A stretch of DNA of 7,823 nucleotides from Bacillota bacterium (GTDB lineage Bacteria; Bacillota; Clostridia; Peptostreptococcales; Anaerovoracaceae), in NCBI GenBank assembly GCA_029219125.1, contig JAQXSU010000278.1, positions 1-7,823 on the forward strand, read 5' to 3'. Both the position numbers and the translations under genes were made by a program. Positions 1-6,406 of the stretch are shown here, in pieces; the stretch's first letter is position 1; every line of letters begins with the position of its first letter. The notes below the pieces were generated by a model. That model did not search any database and was not told the origin of the DNA. It worked only from the letters and a program-made list of their open reading frames with translations.

Positions 1-1026
1 CATAATTTCGTAAAAGTGACGGCGATGGGAACTTCGCTTCTGGTTGAGGTGGAAACTCCGGTGAAGGCGTCAGAATACAATTACAGCCTGGTGAAGGTCG
101 GAGCCGAGAAGAGCCAGTGGGCCGGAAGAGTGTATCCGAATGATATGGGAGACTACAATCAGTTTTCCTTTTCACTGAATAATTACGGAAACAAGATTGG
201 AGCCGCATTAAACGGGGATTATATCCTGATGATCACCAAGAAAGTCGGAGCAAAGAATAACCCTGTTATTTATAAGAACTGCTGCTTCCGTGTTGCAAAC
301 GGACAGTTCTCCATCCTTTCCTACGAAAAGATCCAGGCGGAAAATCAGGCACAGAATCAGAAGGCTAACAAGGTCAGTGCCAAGAACTTCAAGAAAACCA
401 ACCTCAGTGATCTGAAGAGCCTTTGCTTTAAGGATCCTGTCACGAAAAAGGTCGCTTCTGTGACCACGAAGAAGGTGAAGTATTTCAAGACCGTGTCGGA
501 TAAAATCGTAAAGGGTGCAGAATCTGATTATGAAAAGCTGCTGAAGATCTATGAATACATCGCAGAGAACTTCTACTACGATGACATTGCGTTCCGGACC
601 GGCACGAAGCAGTATGTAGATCCGTACCGGAACCTGTATAATCTGAGAAATAAGAAAAAGAGTGCCAACAGCGAAAACGGGAAGGTAGCGACCACCTGTG
701 TCGGCTATGCCGCAGCTGTGGCAGCACTGGCAAGAGCCCAGGGAATCCCGACCAGAATCGTAAACGGACATCATATTGGTTTAGGCACCGGCGGTTTTAA
801 CAACTGGTCCACAGAACCGAACATCACGAAAACGGATCACTGGTGGGCAGAATGCTATGTGGACGGACGATGGATCACGGTGGATGCGACGCCGGGAAAC
901 AGCAATAAATGGAACCGGACCACCAACACCTGGACCTACACAGGACTGACCAACTACATCTATTTCGATCCGACACCGGAGCAGCTGGCCACCTCCCATG
1001 TGATACTGGAGACCAAGGGCGTATAA
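1..1026 (+). CDS. Transglutaminase-like cysteine protein, 5'-truncated by the window edge
   Basis: The frame is open from base 1 to the TAA at 1024-1026 with no in-frame stop upstream, so the true start lies outside the window; the GTG at 16 has no convincing ribosome binding site and is probably not the start. Counting codons from base 1, residues about 155-300 form a transglutaminase-like core: Cys233 (TTCVGYA), His280 (DHWWAE) and Asp295 (WITVDATPG) give the papain-like Cys-His-Asp triad. Residues about 1-110 look like a beta-rich domain (alternating hydrophobic and polar residues, many Gly, Asn and Tyr), followed by a Gln/Asn/Lys-rich linker near 115-135. Proteins of this type in Clostridia are often secreted or surface proteins, but the signal peptide, if any, is out of view. 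The substrate is unknown; the domain may act as a protease, peptidase or crosslinker. It is a separate transcription unit from carD, since a strong terminator follows. Confidence 0.85.
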   Translation, partial: HNFVKVTAMGTSLLVEVETPVKASEYNYSLVKVGAEKSQWAGRVYPNDMGDYNQFSFSLNNYGNKIGAALNGDYILMITKKVGAKNNPVIYKNCCFRVANGQFSILSYEKIQAENQAQNQKANKVSAKNFKKTNLSDLKSLCFKDPVTKKVASVTTKKVKYFKTVSDKIVKGAESDYEKLLKIYEYIAENFYYDDIAFRTGTKQYVDPYRNLYNLRNKKKSANSENGKVATTCVGYAAAVAALARAQGIPTRIVNGHHIGLGTGGFNNWSTEPNITKTDHWWAECYVDGRWITVDATPGNSNKWNRTTNTWTYTGLTNYIYFDPTPEQLATSHVILETKGV

Positions 1027-1056
1027 TCGAAAAATCAAAAGTAAATAACGACTTTG

Positions 1057-1094
1057 CGGTATGCGGCATACGATTATGCCGCATACCGTTTTTT
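1057..1094 (+). terminator. Intrinsic terminator after the transglutaminase-like gene
   Basis: A perfect 14-bp inverted repeat (arms 1057-1070 and 1075-1088) with a 4-nt CGAT loop is followed directly by six T residues (1089-1094). It starts 30 nt after the stop codon. The reverse direction lacks a matching T-tract, so it is read as a one-way terminator for the upstream gene, isolating it from the carD operon. Confidence 0.93.
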
Positions 1095-1102
1095 CGCAGA
1101 AA

Positions 1103-1128
1103 TTCACGGTTTTTCACGGTCCCTTCAC
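1103..1128 (+). repeat. Three phased TTCAC direct repeats next to the carD promoter
   Basis: TTCACGGT occurs at 1103-1110 and again at 1113-1120, and a shorter TTCAC is at 1124-1128, directly against the -35 hexamer. The starts are 10 and 11 nt apart, so the copies fall on the same face of the helix. The repeats are seen directly; a role as an operator or activator site is inference only, and no known regulator is recognised. Confidence 0.45.
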
Positions 1129-1157
1129 TTGACAGGCAAGTTTTCCTTCTTTATACT
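1129..1157 (+). promoter_or_regulatory. Near-consensus sigma-A promoter for the carD operon
   Basis: TTGACA (1129-1134) and TATACT (1152-1157) are separated by exactly 17 nt; eleven of the twelve hexamer bases match consensus. Transcription should start near 1164, giving a leader of about 31 nt before the carD ATG. It lies between the upstream terminator and carD and is the only clear promoter in the window, so it probably serves the whole downstream gene string. Confidence 0.88.
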
Positions 1158-1194
1158 GTAAATATATACAGATTCATAATGGGGGGACTGTTAC

Positions 1195-1668
1195 ATGTTT
1201 TCAGTAGGTGACCGGATTGTTTGCCCGATGCATGGAGCAGGGGTAATCCGAAAGATCGAAGAAAAAGAGATTCTCGGGCAGAAGCGGGCATATTATATAC
1301 TGCAGCTTCCGGGGAACGATATGAATGTGATGATTCCCGTAGAAATGGAAGCATCCGTAAGTATTCGAGGCGTCGTCCCGCGGGAGAGCCTGCAGGACGT
1401 GGCGGATTTACTGCGGTCTGAATCCACCCAGATGTCCTCCAACTGGAACCGCAGGCACAGGGAAAACATGGAAAAGCTGCGCAGCGGCGAAATTCTGGAA
1501 GTTGCGGAAGTGGTCCGAAACCTGATCCGCGCAGACCGGCGAAAGAATCTGGCTGCAGGAGAAAAGAAACTGCTGGCAAATGCCATGCAGATTCTCATCA
1601 GCGAACTGGTTCTGGCAGGCGATATGAACCTGCAGGAGGCACGGCGGTTCATCGAAGAGGCAGTCTGA
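1195..1668 (+). CDS. carD: CarD family transcriptional regulator (RNA polymerase-binding)
   Basis: This 157-residue protein has the usual length and layout of the CarD/CdnL family. Residues 1-60 form the Tudor-like RNA-polymerase interaction domain, opening with FSVGDRIVCPMHGAGVI; residues about 65-157 form the helical DNA-binding domain. Trp84 in SSNWNRRHRENMEKLRSGE sits where mycobacterial CarD carries the Trp that contacts the upstream edge of the -10 bubble. Family knowledge: CarD binds the beta subunit of RNA polymerase and changes open-complex stability, acting globally rather than at one operator. The start is supported by GGGGGG at 1181-1186, 8 nt ahead of the ATG, and by the promoter at 1129-1157. 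It is the first gene of the operon. The regulator's targets in this organism cannot be read from the window. Confidence 0.93.
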   Translation: MFSVGDRIVCPMHGAGVIRKIEEKEILGQKRAYYILQLPGNDMNVMIPVEMEASVSIRGVVPRESLQDVADLLRSESTQMSSNWNRRHRENMEKLRSGEILEVAEVVRNLIRADRRKNLAAGEKKLLANAMQILISELVLAGDMNLQEARRFIEEAV

Positions 1669-1678
1669 CACACAGACA

Positions 1679-1701
1679 GGCCGTCTGACTTCAGCCCGGC
1701 C
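1679..1701 (+). other. Possible RNA hairpin between carD and the PIN-TRAM gene
   Basis: GGCCG (1679-1683) can pair with CGGCC (1697-1701), with an inner CTG/CAG stem (1685-1687 with 1692-1694) across a small asymmetric internal loop. The stem is short and no T-tract follows, so it is not a normal terminator. It could mark an RNA processing or stability site, or be chance. Confidence 0.25.
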
Positions 1702-1763
1702 AGAGGAAACGAAAGAATCGGAATCTGTATCATACATAAAATAATAGGAAAGGAGGAGAAGAA

Positions 1764-2906
1764 ATGCTGAAAAAATTATTCAAGGGAATTTTTACAGTAG
1801 TGGGCATTCTGGTGGGCTTTGGGGCCTCTGATCTGGTGTGGCGCATTTACGCTGAGATGGATCCGGAGAGCAGCCAGGCACTGGCAGCAGGAGAGAAACT
1901 CTGGCTGCAGATTTTCATCGCACTTATTTTTGGTATTATTTTTTATAAACTGGCACCGGTGCTCAACCGTAAAAGCAAGAAAATGGCAGACAATATCGGA
2001 AACGATCTGCAGGGCGTATCCGCCAGCGATCTGTTGGGCGGCACCCTGGGCCTCATTGCAGGTCTGATCATTGCCTTTCTCATTACCCAGATTTACACAG
2101 GGATTCTGCCGGGTCTGCTGAATCTGACCCTGACCATCTGCATTTATGCTCTGCTGGGCTATATCGGCCTGGTGATAGGCAACAAGAAACTGCCGGAGGT
2201 TTTCGCTGCGTCCATCGCAGCCAGAAGACTGGCGGCACGGGCAGCAGCGGCGGCAGAGGAGCATCCTTATGCGGACTACAACATGAAGGATAACAAGAAG
2301 CGCAACGTGGTTCCGAAGATTCTGGACACCAGCGTCATCATCGACGGCAGAATCGTGGAGATCATGAAGACCGGCTTTCTGGAAGGCCCGATTGTGATCC
2401 CGGAATTCGTGCTGGTGGAACTGCGTCATATCGCAGACAGTTCCGATGCGCTGAAGAGAAACCGGGGACGCCGCGGTCTGGATATTCTGAACAAAATCCA
2501 GGAAGATTACGGTATCGAAATCTATAACACCGACTCGGAGAAAGCACTGAAGGACATTCCGGAGGTAGATGTGAAGCTGCTGAAGCTGGCGCAGATCATG
2601 AAGGGCAAGGTGGTGACCAACGATTTCAATCTGAACAAGGTATCCGTCATCAAAGGCGTACCTGTGCTCAATATCAACGAGCTGGCAAATGCCATGAAGC
2701 CGATGGTAATCCCGGGCGAGGTGATGACCGTTACCCTGATCAAACAGGGCAAGGAATACGGCCAGGCTGTAGCATATCTGGATGACGGAACTATGATTGT
2801 CGTGGAAGACGGCCGCAAAAAAATCGGGCAAACCCTGGATATCAATGTGACAAGCGTGCTGCAGACAGCGGCAGGCCGTATGATCTTCGGAAAGGTTCGA
2901 CAGTAA
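1764..2906 (+). CDS. yacL: Membrane-anchored PIN-TRAM domain protein (YacL family), putative ribonuclease
   Basis: The 380-residue protein matches the YacL family in length and layout. Four hydrophobic segments lie at about residues 5-26, 46-65, 90-111 and 116-139, followed by an Ala/Arg-rich stretch (152-166) and a charged linker. A PIN nuclease domain spans about 184-310 and opens with KILDTSVIIDGRI; the acidic residues D188, E219, D269 and D287 fit the metal-binding set. A TRAM-like RNA-binding domain follows at about 315-378. This predicts a nuclease tethered to the inner face of the membrane; the RNA substrate is unknown. The start is set by AGGAGG (1751-1756), 7 nt before the ATG. It follows carD by 95 nt and precedes ispDF by only 4 nt, as yacL precedes ispD in Bacillus. 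The family assignment is firm, the biochemical activity inferred. Confidence 0.92.
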   Translation: MLKKLFKGIFTVVGILVGFGASDLVWRIYAEMDPESSQALAAGEKLWLQIFIALIFGIIFYKLAPVLNRKSKKMADNIGNDLQGVSASDLLGGTLGLIAGLIIAFLITQIYTGILPGLLNLTLTICIYALLGYIGLVIGNKKLPEVFAASIAARRLAARAAAAAEEHPYADYNMKDNKKRNVVPKILDTSVIIDGRIVEIMKTGFLEGPIVIPEFVLVELRHIADSSDALKRNRGRRGLDILNKIQEDYGIEIYNTDSEKALKDIPEVDVKLLKLAQIMKGKVVTNDFNLNKVSVIKGVPVLNINELANAMKPMVIPGEVMTVTLIKQGKEYGQAVAYLDDGTMIVVEDGRKKIGQTLDINVTSVLQTAAGRMIFGKVRQ

Positions 2907-2910
2907 GACA

Positions 2911-4059
2911 ATGTTTGAAGGAAAAACAGTAACAGCAGTGATTGTGGCGGCAGGTTCGGGGACCCGGATGGGAAGCACCCTGCCCAAACAGTTTCTGAAA
3001 ATCCGCGGCAGAACCATTCTGGAGATGGCCGTGGACGCCTTTGAAAAAAATGCATATGTAGACAATATCCTGGTGATGACAAGCCAGGATTTTGTGGTGT
3101 TTTGCGAAGATATCTGCAGGCAGTTTGCCAAAGTCGCCGCAGTGATGCCTGGTGGGCGGGAGCGGCAGGATACGGTAAACGCAGCCATGGCGGCGGTTCC
3201 GGACGGACAGCTGGTGCTGATTCACGACGGGGCGCGCCCCTTTGTTTCGGATGCTGTCATCGAGGCGGTTCTTCGCGGGACAAAATCCGTCGGCGCGGCA
3301 GTTCCGGTGGTGCCCAGCAAGGATACCATCCGGCAGAGGGAACTGCGGGAGGCTCCCGTCCCCAGAAGCCATACACTGGACCGAAGCAGTCTGTTTCAGG
3401 TGCAGACGCCCCAGGGCTTTTTCAGCGAGCTGCTGAAAGAAGCCTGCAGCAAAGCAGAGGAAGACGGGTTTCGGGGAACCGATGATGCCTCTCTGGTGGA
3501 GCGGTTGGGACATCCCGTTGCTCTGGCAGAAGGGGATTACGCCAATATAAAGATTACCACCAAGGAGGATCTGCCCATGGAAATGCGCATTGGAACCGGA
3601 TTTGACGTTCATCGGCTGACAGAAGGCAGGAAGCTGATTCTGGGCGGTGTGGACATACCACACGAAAAGGGACTGCTTGGCCATTCCGATGCAGACGTGA
3701 TGGTGCATGCCCTGATGGATGCCATGCTGGGCGCAGCAGCGCTCGGAGATATCGGAAGGCTGTTTCCCGACAGCGATCCTGCTTACGAAGGCATATCCAG
3801 CCTGAAGCTGCTGGAGGAAGTAAACCGCCGCATCGAGGCGAAAGGATATGTGCTGGGAAACGCAGATATCACCATCATCGCCCAGCGGCCCAAACTGGCA
3901 GGATACATCCGTCAGATGACAGAAAATCTGGCCCATACCCTGCACACAGAACCAAATCAGATTAACGTAAAGGCGACCACCACCGAGAAACTTGGATTCA
4001 CGGGCCGTGGAGAAGGCATTGCAGCCGAAGCCGTATGCATATTAACCACAAGGAAATGA
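2911..4059 (+). CDS. ispDF: Bifunctional IspD/IspF: MEP cytidylyltransferase fused to MECDP synthase
   Basis: One 382-residue frame encodes two MEP-pathway enzymes. Residues 1-222 are IspD, which makes CDP-methylerythritol from MEP and CTP: AAGSGTRM (13-20), K26, PGGRERQDTV (80-89), HDGARPF (105-111) and T139 match the nucleotide- and substrate-binding residues. Residues 223-382 are IspF, which cyclises CDP-ME 2-phosphate to MECDP: D232 and H234 (FDVHRL) with H266 are the zinc ligands, and HSDAD (258-262) and ATTTEKLGFTGRGEG (355-369) are signature motifs. The intermediate kinase IspE is not in the window. IspD runs into IspF with almost no linker, whereas Bacillus has two adjacent genes. The ATG lies 4 nt after the previous stop; the nearest purine-rich site (2889-2895) is 15 nt away, so translation is probably coupled. 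An internal ribosome binding site precedes the IspF part. Confidence 0.95.
   Translation: MFEGKTVTAVIVAAGSGTRMGSTLPKQFLKIRGRTILEMAVDAFEKNAYVDNILVMTSQDFVVFCEDICRQFAKVAAVMPGGRERQDTVNAAMAAVPDGQLVLIHDGARPFVSDAVIEAVLRGTKSVGAAVPVVPSKDTIRQRELREAPVPRSHTLDRSSLFQVQTPQGFFSELLKEACSKAEEDGFRGTDDASLVERLGHPVALAEGDYANIKITTKEDLPMEMRIGTGFDVHRLTEGRKLILGGVDIPHEKGLLGHSDADVMVHALMDAMLGAAALGDIGRLFPDSDPAYEGISSLKLLEEVNRRIEAKGYVLGNADITIIAQRPKLAGYIRQMTENLAHTLHTEPNQINVKATTTEKLGFTGRGEGIAAEAVCILTTRK
3562..3579 (+). promoter_or_regulatory. Internal Shine-Dalgarno and ATG at the IspD/IspF junction
   Basis: AAGGAGG (3562-3568) lies inside the ispDF frame, 8 nt before an in-frame ATG (3577, M223) and 14 nt before a second (3583, M225). 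A protein begun at M223 would be 160 residues, the normal size of stand-alone IspF. The bases encode Lys-Glu-Asp of the usual IspD C-terminal motif, so codon choice could explain the match. It is a better site than that of the whole fused gene. Confidence 0.45.
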
Positions 4060-4078
4060 AAAGAGGAGAAGATACACC

Positions 4079-5821
4079 ATGAGAATGTCAAAAATGCACA
4101 TGAAGACTCTGAGAGAAGTACCAAATGAAGCGGAAATTTCCAGCCATATCCTGCTGCTGCGGACCGGCATGATCCGCAAGCTGGTTTCCGGCGTCTACGG
4201 CTTCATGCCGCTGGGCTGGAGATCCGTCCGCAAGATTGAAGATATCATCCGTCAGGAGATGGACGCCACCGGCGCACAGGAAATTCACATGTCCGCAGTA
4301 CAGCCGGCAGAGCTGTGGCAGGAATCCGGAAGATGGTTTGCTTACGGACCGGAACTGTGGAGACTGAAAGACAGAAACGGCCGTGATTTCTGTCTGGGAC
4401 CAACCCACGAGGAAATCTTTACGGATCTGATCCGCAATGACGTTTCTTCCCACCGCCAGCTTCCGCTGAACCTGTATCAGATTCAGACCAAGTACAGAGA
4501 TGAGGCAAGACCGAGATTCGGACTGATGCGGAGCCGTGAATTCATCATGAAGGATGCCTATTCCTTCGATAAGGATTTCGAAGGACTGGATAAGAGCTAT
4601 CAGGACATGTATGAAGCATATGAGAAAATATTCACCCGCTGCGGTCTGACCTTCCGTCCGGTGGAAGCCGATACCGGTGCCATCGGAGGCAGCAATTCCC
4701 ACGAATTCACTGCACTATCTGAAGTGGGCGAAAGCGAGATCGCATACTGTGAAGCCTGCCAGATGGCGGCTACCGTAGAACGGGCGGAGTGTAAGGATGC
4801 AGCCGCTTCTCCTGCAGAGGAAGAAATGCTGCCGCTGGAGGAAGTATATACACCGGGCACCAAGACCATCGAAGAAGTGGCCGGCTTCCTGAACCTGCCG
4901 AAGGAAAAGACCATCAAGGCACTGCTGTTTGTGACCTACGATGAAGAGGGAAAAGAAAACAGCTATGTGGCAGCCTTCGTCCGCGGTGACCGTGAACTGA
5001 ATATGGTGAAGCTGGTCAATGCCCTGGGCATTCCGGAACATGCCATCGAATTCGCAGACGAAGAGAAGATGCACGAAGCCACCGGATGCGTGGGAGGATT
5101 TACCGGGCCGGTGGGTCTGCATGACTGCAAGATCGTGGTAGACAGCGAGCTGCCGGGGCTGAAGAACCTGTGCGCAGGTGCCTGCAAAAAAGATCATCAC
5201 ATGATCAATGTGAACTACGGCAGAGACTATAAGGGTGACATCGTAAAAGATATCAAAGTGCTGAAGGCCGGCGATCCTTGCCCAATCTGCGGTGCACCGG
5301 TGAAACATGCCCGCGGCATCGAAGTGGGACAGGTCTTCAAACTGGGTACCAAGTATTCCCAGTCCATGAACGCCACCTATAAGGACGAAAACCAGAAGGA
5401 ACAGCTCATCGTCATGGGATGCTACGGCATCGGCGTGACCAGAACCCTGGCCGCTGTGGTGGAACAGCATCATGATGATGACGGTATCATCTGGCCGATG
5501 TCTGTGGCACCATACCATGTAATCGTAACCCTGGTCAATCCGAAAGACGAGGCACAGACCGCCGCTGCAGAGCAGATCTATGACGCATTGCAGAAAGCCG
5601 GCGTAGAAGTTTTGCTGGATGACAGAAACGAACGTCCGGGCGTAAAATTCAAGGATGCAGACCTGCTGGGTATTCCGGTGCGGATCACCGTGGGCAAACG
5701 GGCGCCGGAGGGTATCGTGGAATACAAGCTGCGCCGTGAAGCAGACAAGGCGGAAAAAAACGTGGAAGAGGCCATCGCGGATGCTATCGCCATTGTCAAT
5801 GCAGAAAAATACGGCATGTAA
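4079..5821 (+). CDS. proS: Prolyl-tRNA synthetase, bacterial type with editing insertion
   Basis: This 580-residue class II synthetase charges tRNA-Pro with proline in the cytoplasm. Motif 1 lies around GVYGFMPLG (38-46), motif 2 is YRDEARPRFGLMRSREF (139-155) and motif 3 is GCYGIGVTR (448-456 region). Between motifs 2 and 3, residues about 224-408 form the INS (YbaK-like) editing domain that clears Ala-tRNA-Pro: K279 in KTIKALLF matches the catalytic Lys of the E. coli enzyme, and the GGFTGPVGL loop is present. Cys pairs CEAC (224-227) and CPIC (401-404) flank the insertion, as in other Gram-positive ProRS. The anticodon-binding domain covers about 477-575. Length fits E. coli ProRS (572). 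AGGAG (4064-4068) supports the ATG, 19 nt after ispDF. All key residues are present, so the enzyme should be fully active. Confidence 0.97.
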   Translation: MRMSKMHMKTLREVPNEAEISSHILLLRTGMIRKLVSGVYGFMPLGWRSVRKIEDIIRQEMDATGAQEIHMSAVQPAELWQESGRWFAYGPELWRLKDRNGRDFCLGPTHEEIFTDLIRNDVSSHRQLPLNLYQIQTKYRDEARPRFGLMRSREFIMKDAYSFDKDFEGLDKSYQDMYEAYEKIFTRCGLTFRPVEADTGAIGGSNSHEFTALSEVGESEIAYCEACQMAATVERAECKDAAASPAEEEMLPLEEVYTPGTKTIEEVAGFLNLPKEKTIKALLFVTYDEEGKENSYVAAFVRGDRELNMVKLVNALGIPEHAIEFADEEKMHEATGCVGGFTGPVGLHDCKIVVDSELPGLKNLCAGACKKDHHMINVNYGRDYKGDIVKDIKVLKAGDPCPICGAPVKHARGIEVGQVFKLGTKYSQSMNATYKDENQKEQLIVMGCYGIGVTRTLAAVVEQHHDDDGIIWPMSVAPYHVIVTLVNPKDEAQTAAAEQIYDALQKAGVEVLLDDRNERPGVKFKDADLLGIPVRITVGKRAPEGIVEYKLRREADKAEKNVEEAIADAIAIVNAEKYGM

Positions 5822-5895
5822 GAACAGAAAACTGATAGAAGTATAAAAAAACTGGGTATATAAAACTGGAACCAAAACGGAAAGGACGAAATATT

Positions 5896-6378
5896 ATGAA
5901 AAAAGTGATAATAGAAATGGAAAACGGCGGCGTGATGACCGGAGAACTGTATCCGGAAATCGCACCAATCAGCGTGGAGAATTTCGAGAAGCTGGCAGGA
6001 GAAGGCTTTTATGACGGTCTGACCTTCCACAGGGTGATTCCGGGCTTCATGATTCAGGGCGGCTGCCCGCGGGGGAACGGAACCGGCGGACCGGGGTGGA
6101 CCATCAAAGGTGAGTTTTCCGCAAACGGCGTGCAGAATGACCTGAAGCATACCCGCGGCGTGCTCTCCATGGCAAGAGCCATGGATCCTAACTCCGCAGG
6201 TTCTCAGTTCTTCATCATGGTAGCAGACGCACCGCATCTGGACGGTCAGTATGCAGCCTTCGGCAAGATCACCGACGGCATGGATACTGCGGATCAGATC
6301 GTCGGCGTGCGCAGAGACTGGAGCGACTGCCCGCTGGAAAAGCAGATTATTAAAACCATCAAAGTAGTAGAAGAATAA
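5896..6378 (+). CDS. Cyclophilin-type peptidyl-prolyl cis-trans isomerase
   Basis: The 160-residue protein is a single cyclophilin domain that speeds cis-trans isomerisation of X-Pro bonds. FHRVIPGFMIQGG (44-56) supplies the catalytic Arg46 with Phe51 and Gln54, and SMARAMDPNSAGSQFFI (91-107) supplies Gln104 and the hydrophobic pocket. The position of human cyclophilin A Trp121 is His114 here (PHLDGQY), a change typical of bacterial forms that bind cyclosporin poorly. There is no signal peptide or lipobox, so it is cytoplasmic. AAAGGA (5881-5886) precedes the ATG at a good distance. It follows proS by 74 nt of A-rich sequence and precedes cysE by 28 nt. The family is certain; the client proteins are unknown. 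I leave the symbol empty because ppiA/ppiB naming cannot be decided here. Confidence 0.96.
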   Translation: MKKVIIEMENGGVMTGELYPEIAPISVENFEKLAGEGFYDGLTFHRVIPGFMIQGGCPRGNGTGGPGWTIKGEFSANGVQNDLKHTRGVLSMARAMDPNSAGSQFFIMVADAPHLDGQYAAFGKITDGMDTADQIVGVRRDWSDCPLEKQIIKTIKVVEE

Positions 6379-6406
6379 ATTCACAGATAAAGGAAGCGAA
6401 ACAGAC

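Noticed and set aside
909..1211. A + strand 100-codon frame across the end of the transglutaminase-like gene, the terminator and the carD promoter
   Set aside because: It runs through a terminator and promoter, overlaps two real genes out of frame and has no ribosome binding site.
1714..1742. A possible -10 (TAAAAT, 1737-1742) before the PIN-TRAM gene
   Set aside because: There is no -35-like hexamer at the right distance and no extended -10 TG.
1776..3188. A 470-codon open frame on the minus strand, opposite the PIN-TRAM gene and ispD
   Set aside because: It lies opposite two well-supported genes, has no recognisable domains and an odd composition rich in His, Gln and Cys. It is an effect of codon use on the + strand.
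2842..3945. A 367-codon minus-strand open frame opposite ispDF
   Set aside because: It is fully antisense to a confident gene, with no domain and no plausible start signal.
5832..5864. A possible promoter (CTGATA ... TATATA or TATAAA) before the cyclophilin gene
   Set aside because: The -35 match is weak and the spacer would be 19-21 nt; A-rich sequence gives such matches by chance.
4715..5875. A 386-codon minus-strand open frame opposite proS
   Set aside because: It is antisense to an intact ProRS whose motifs explain the sequence; the translated product resembles no family.
6379..6406. A possible T-box or cysteine-responsive leader before cysE
   Set aside because: The gap is only 28 nt and holds just a ribosome binding site, too short for a riboswitch or T-box.
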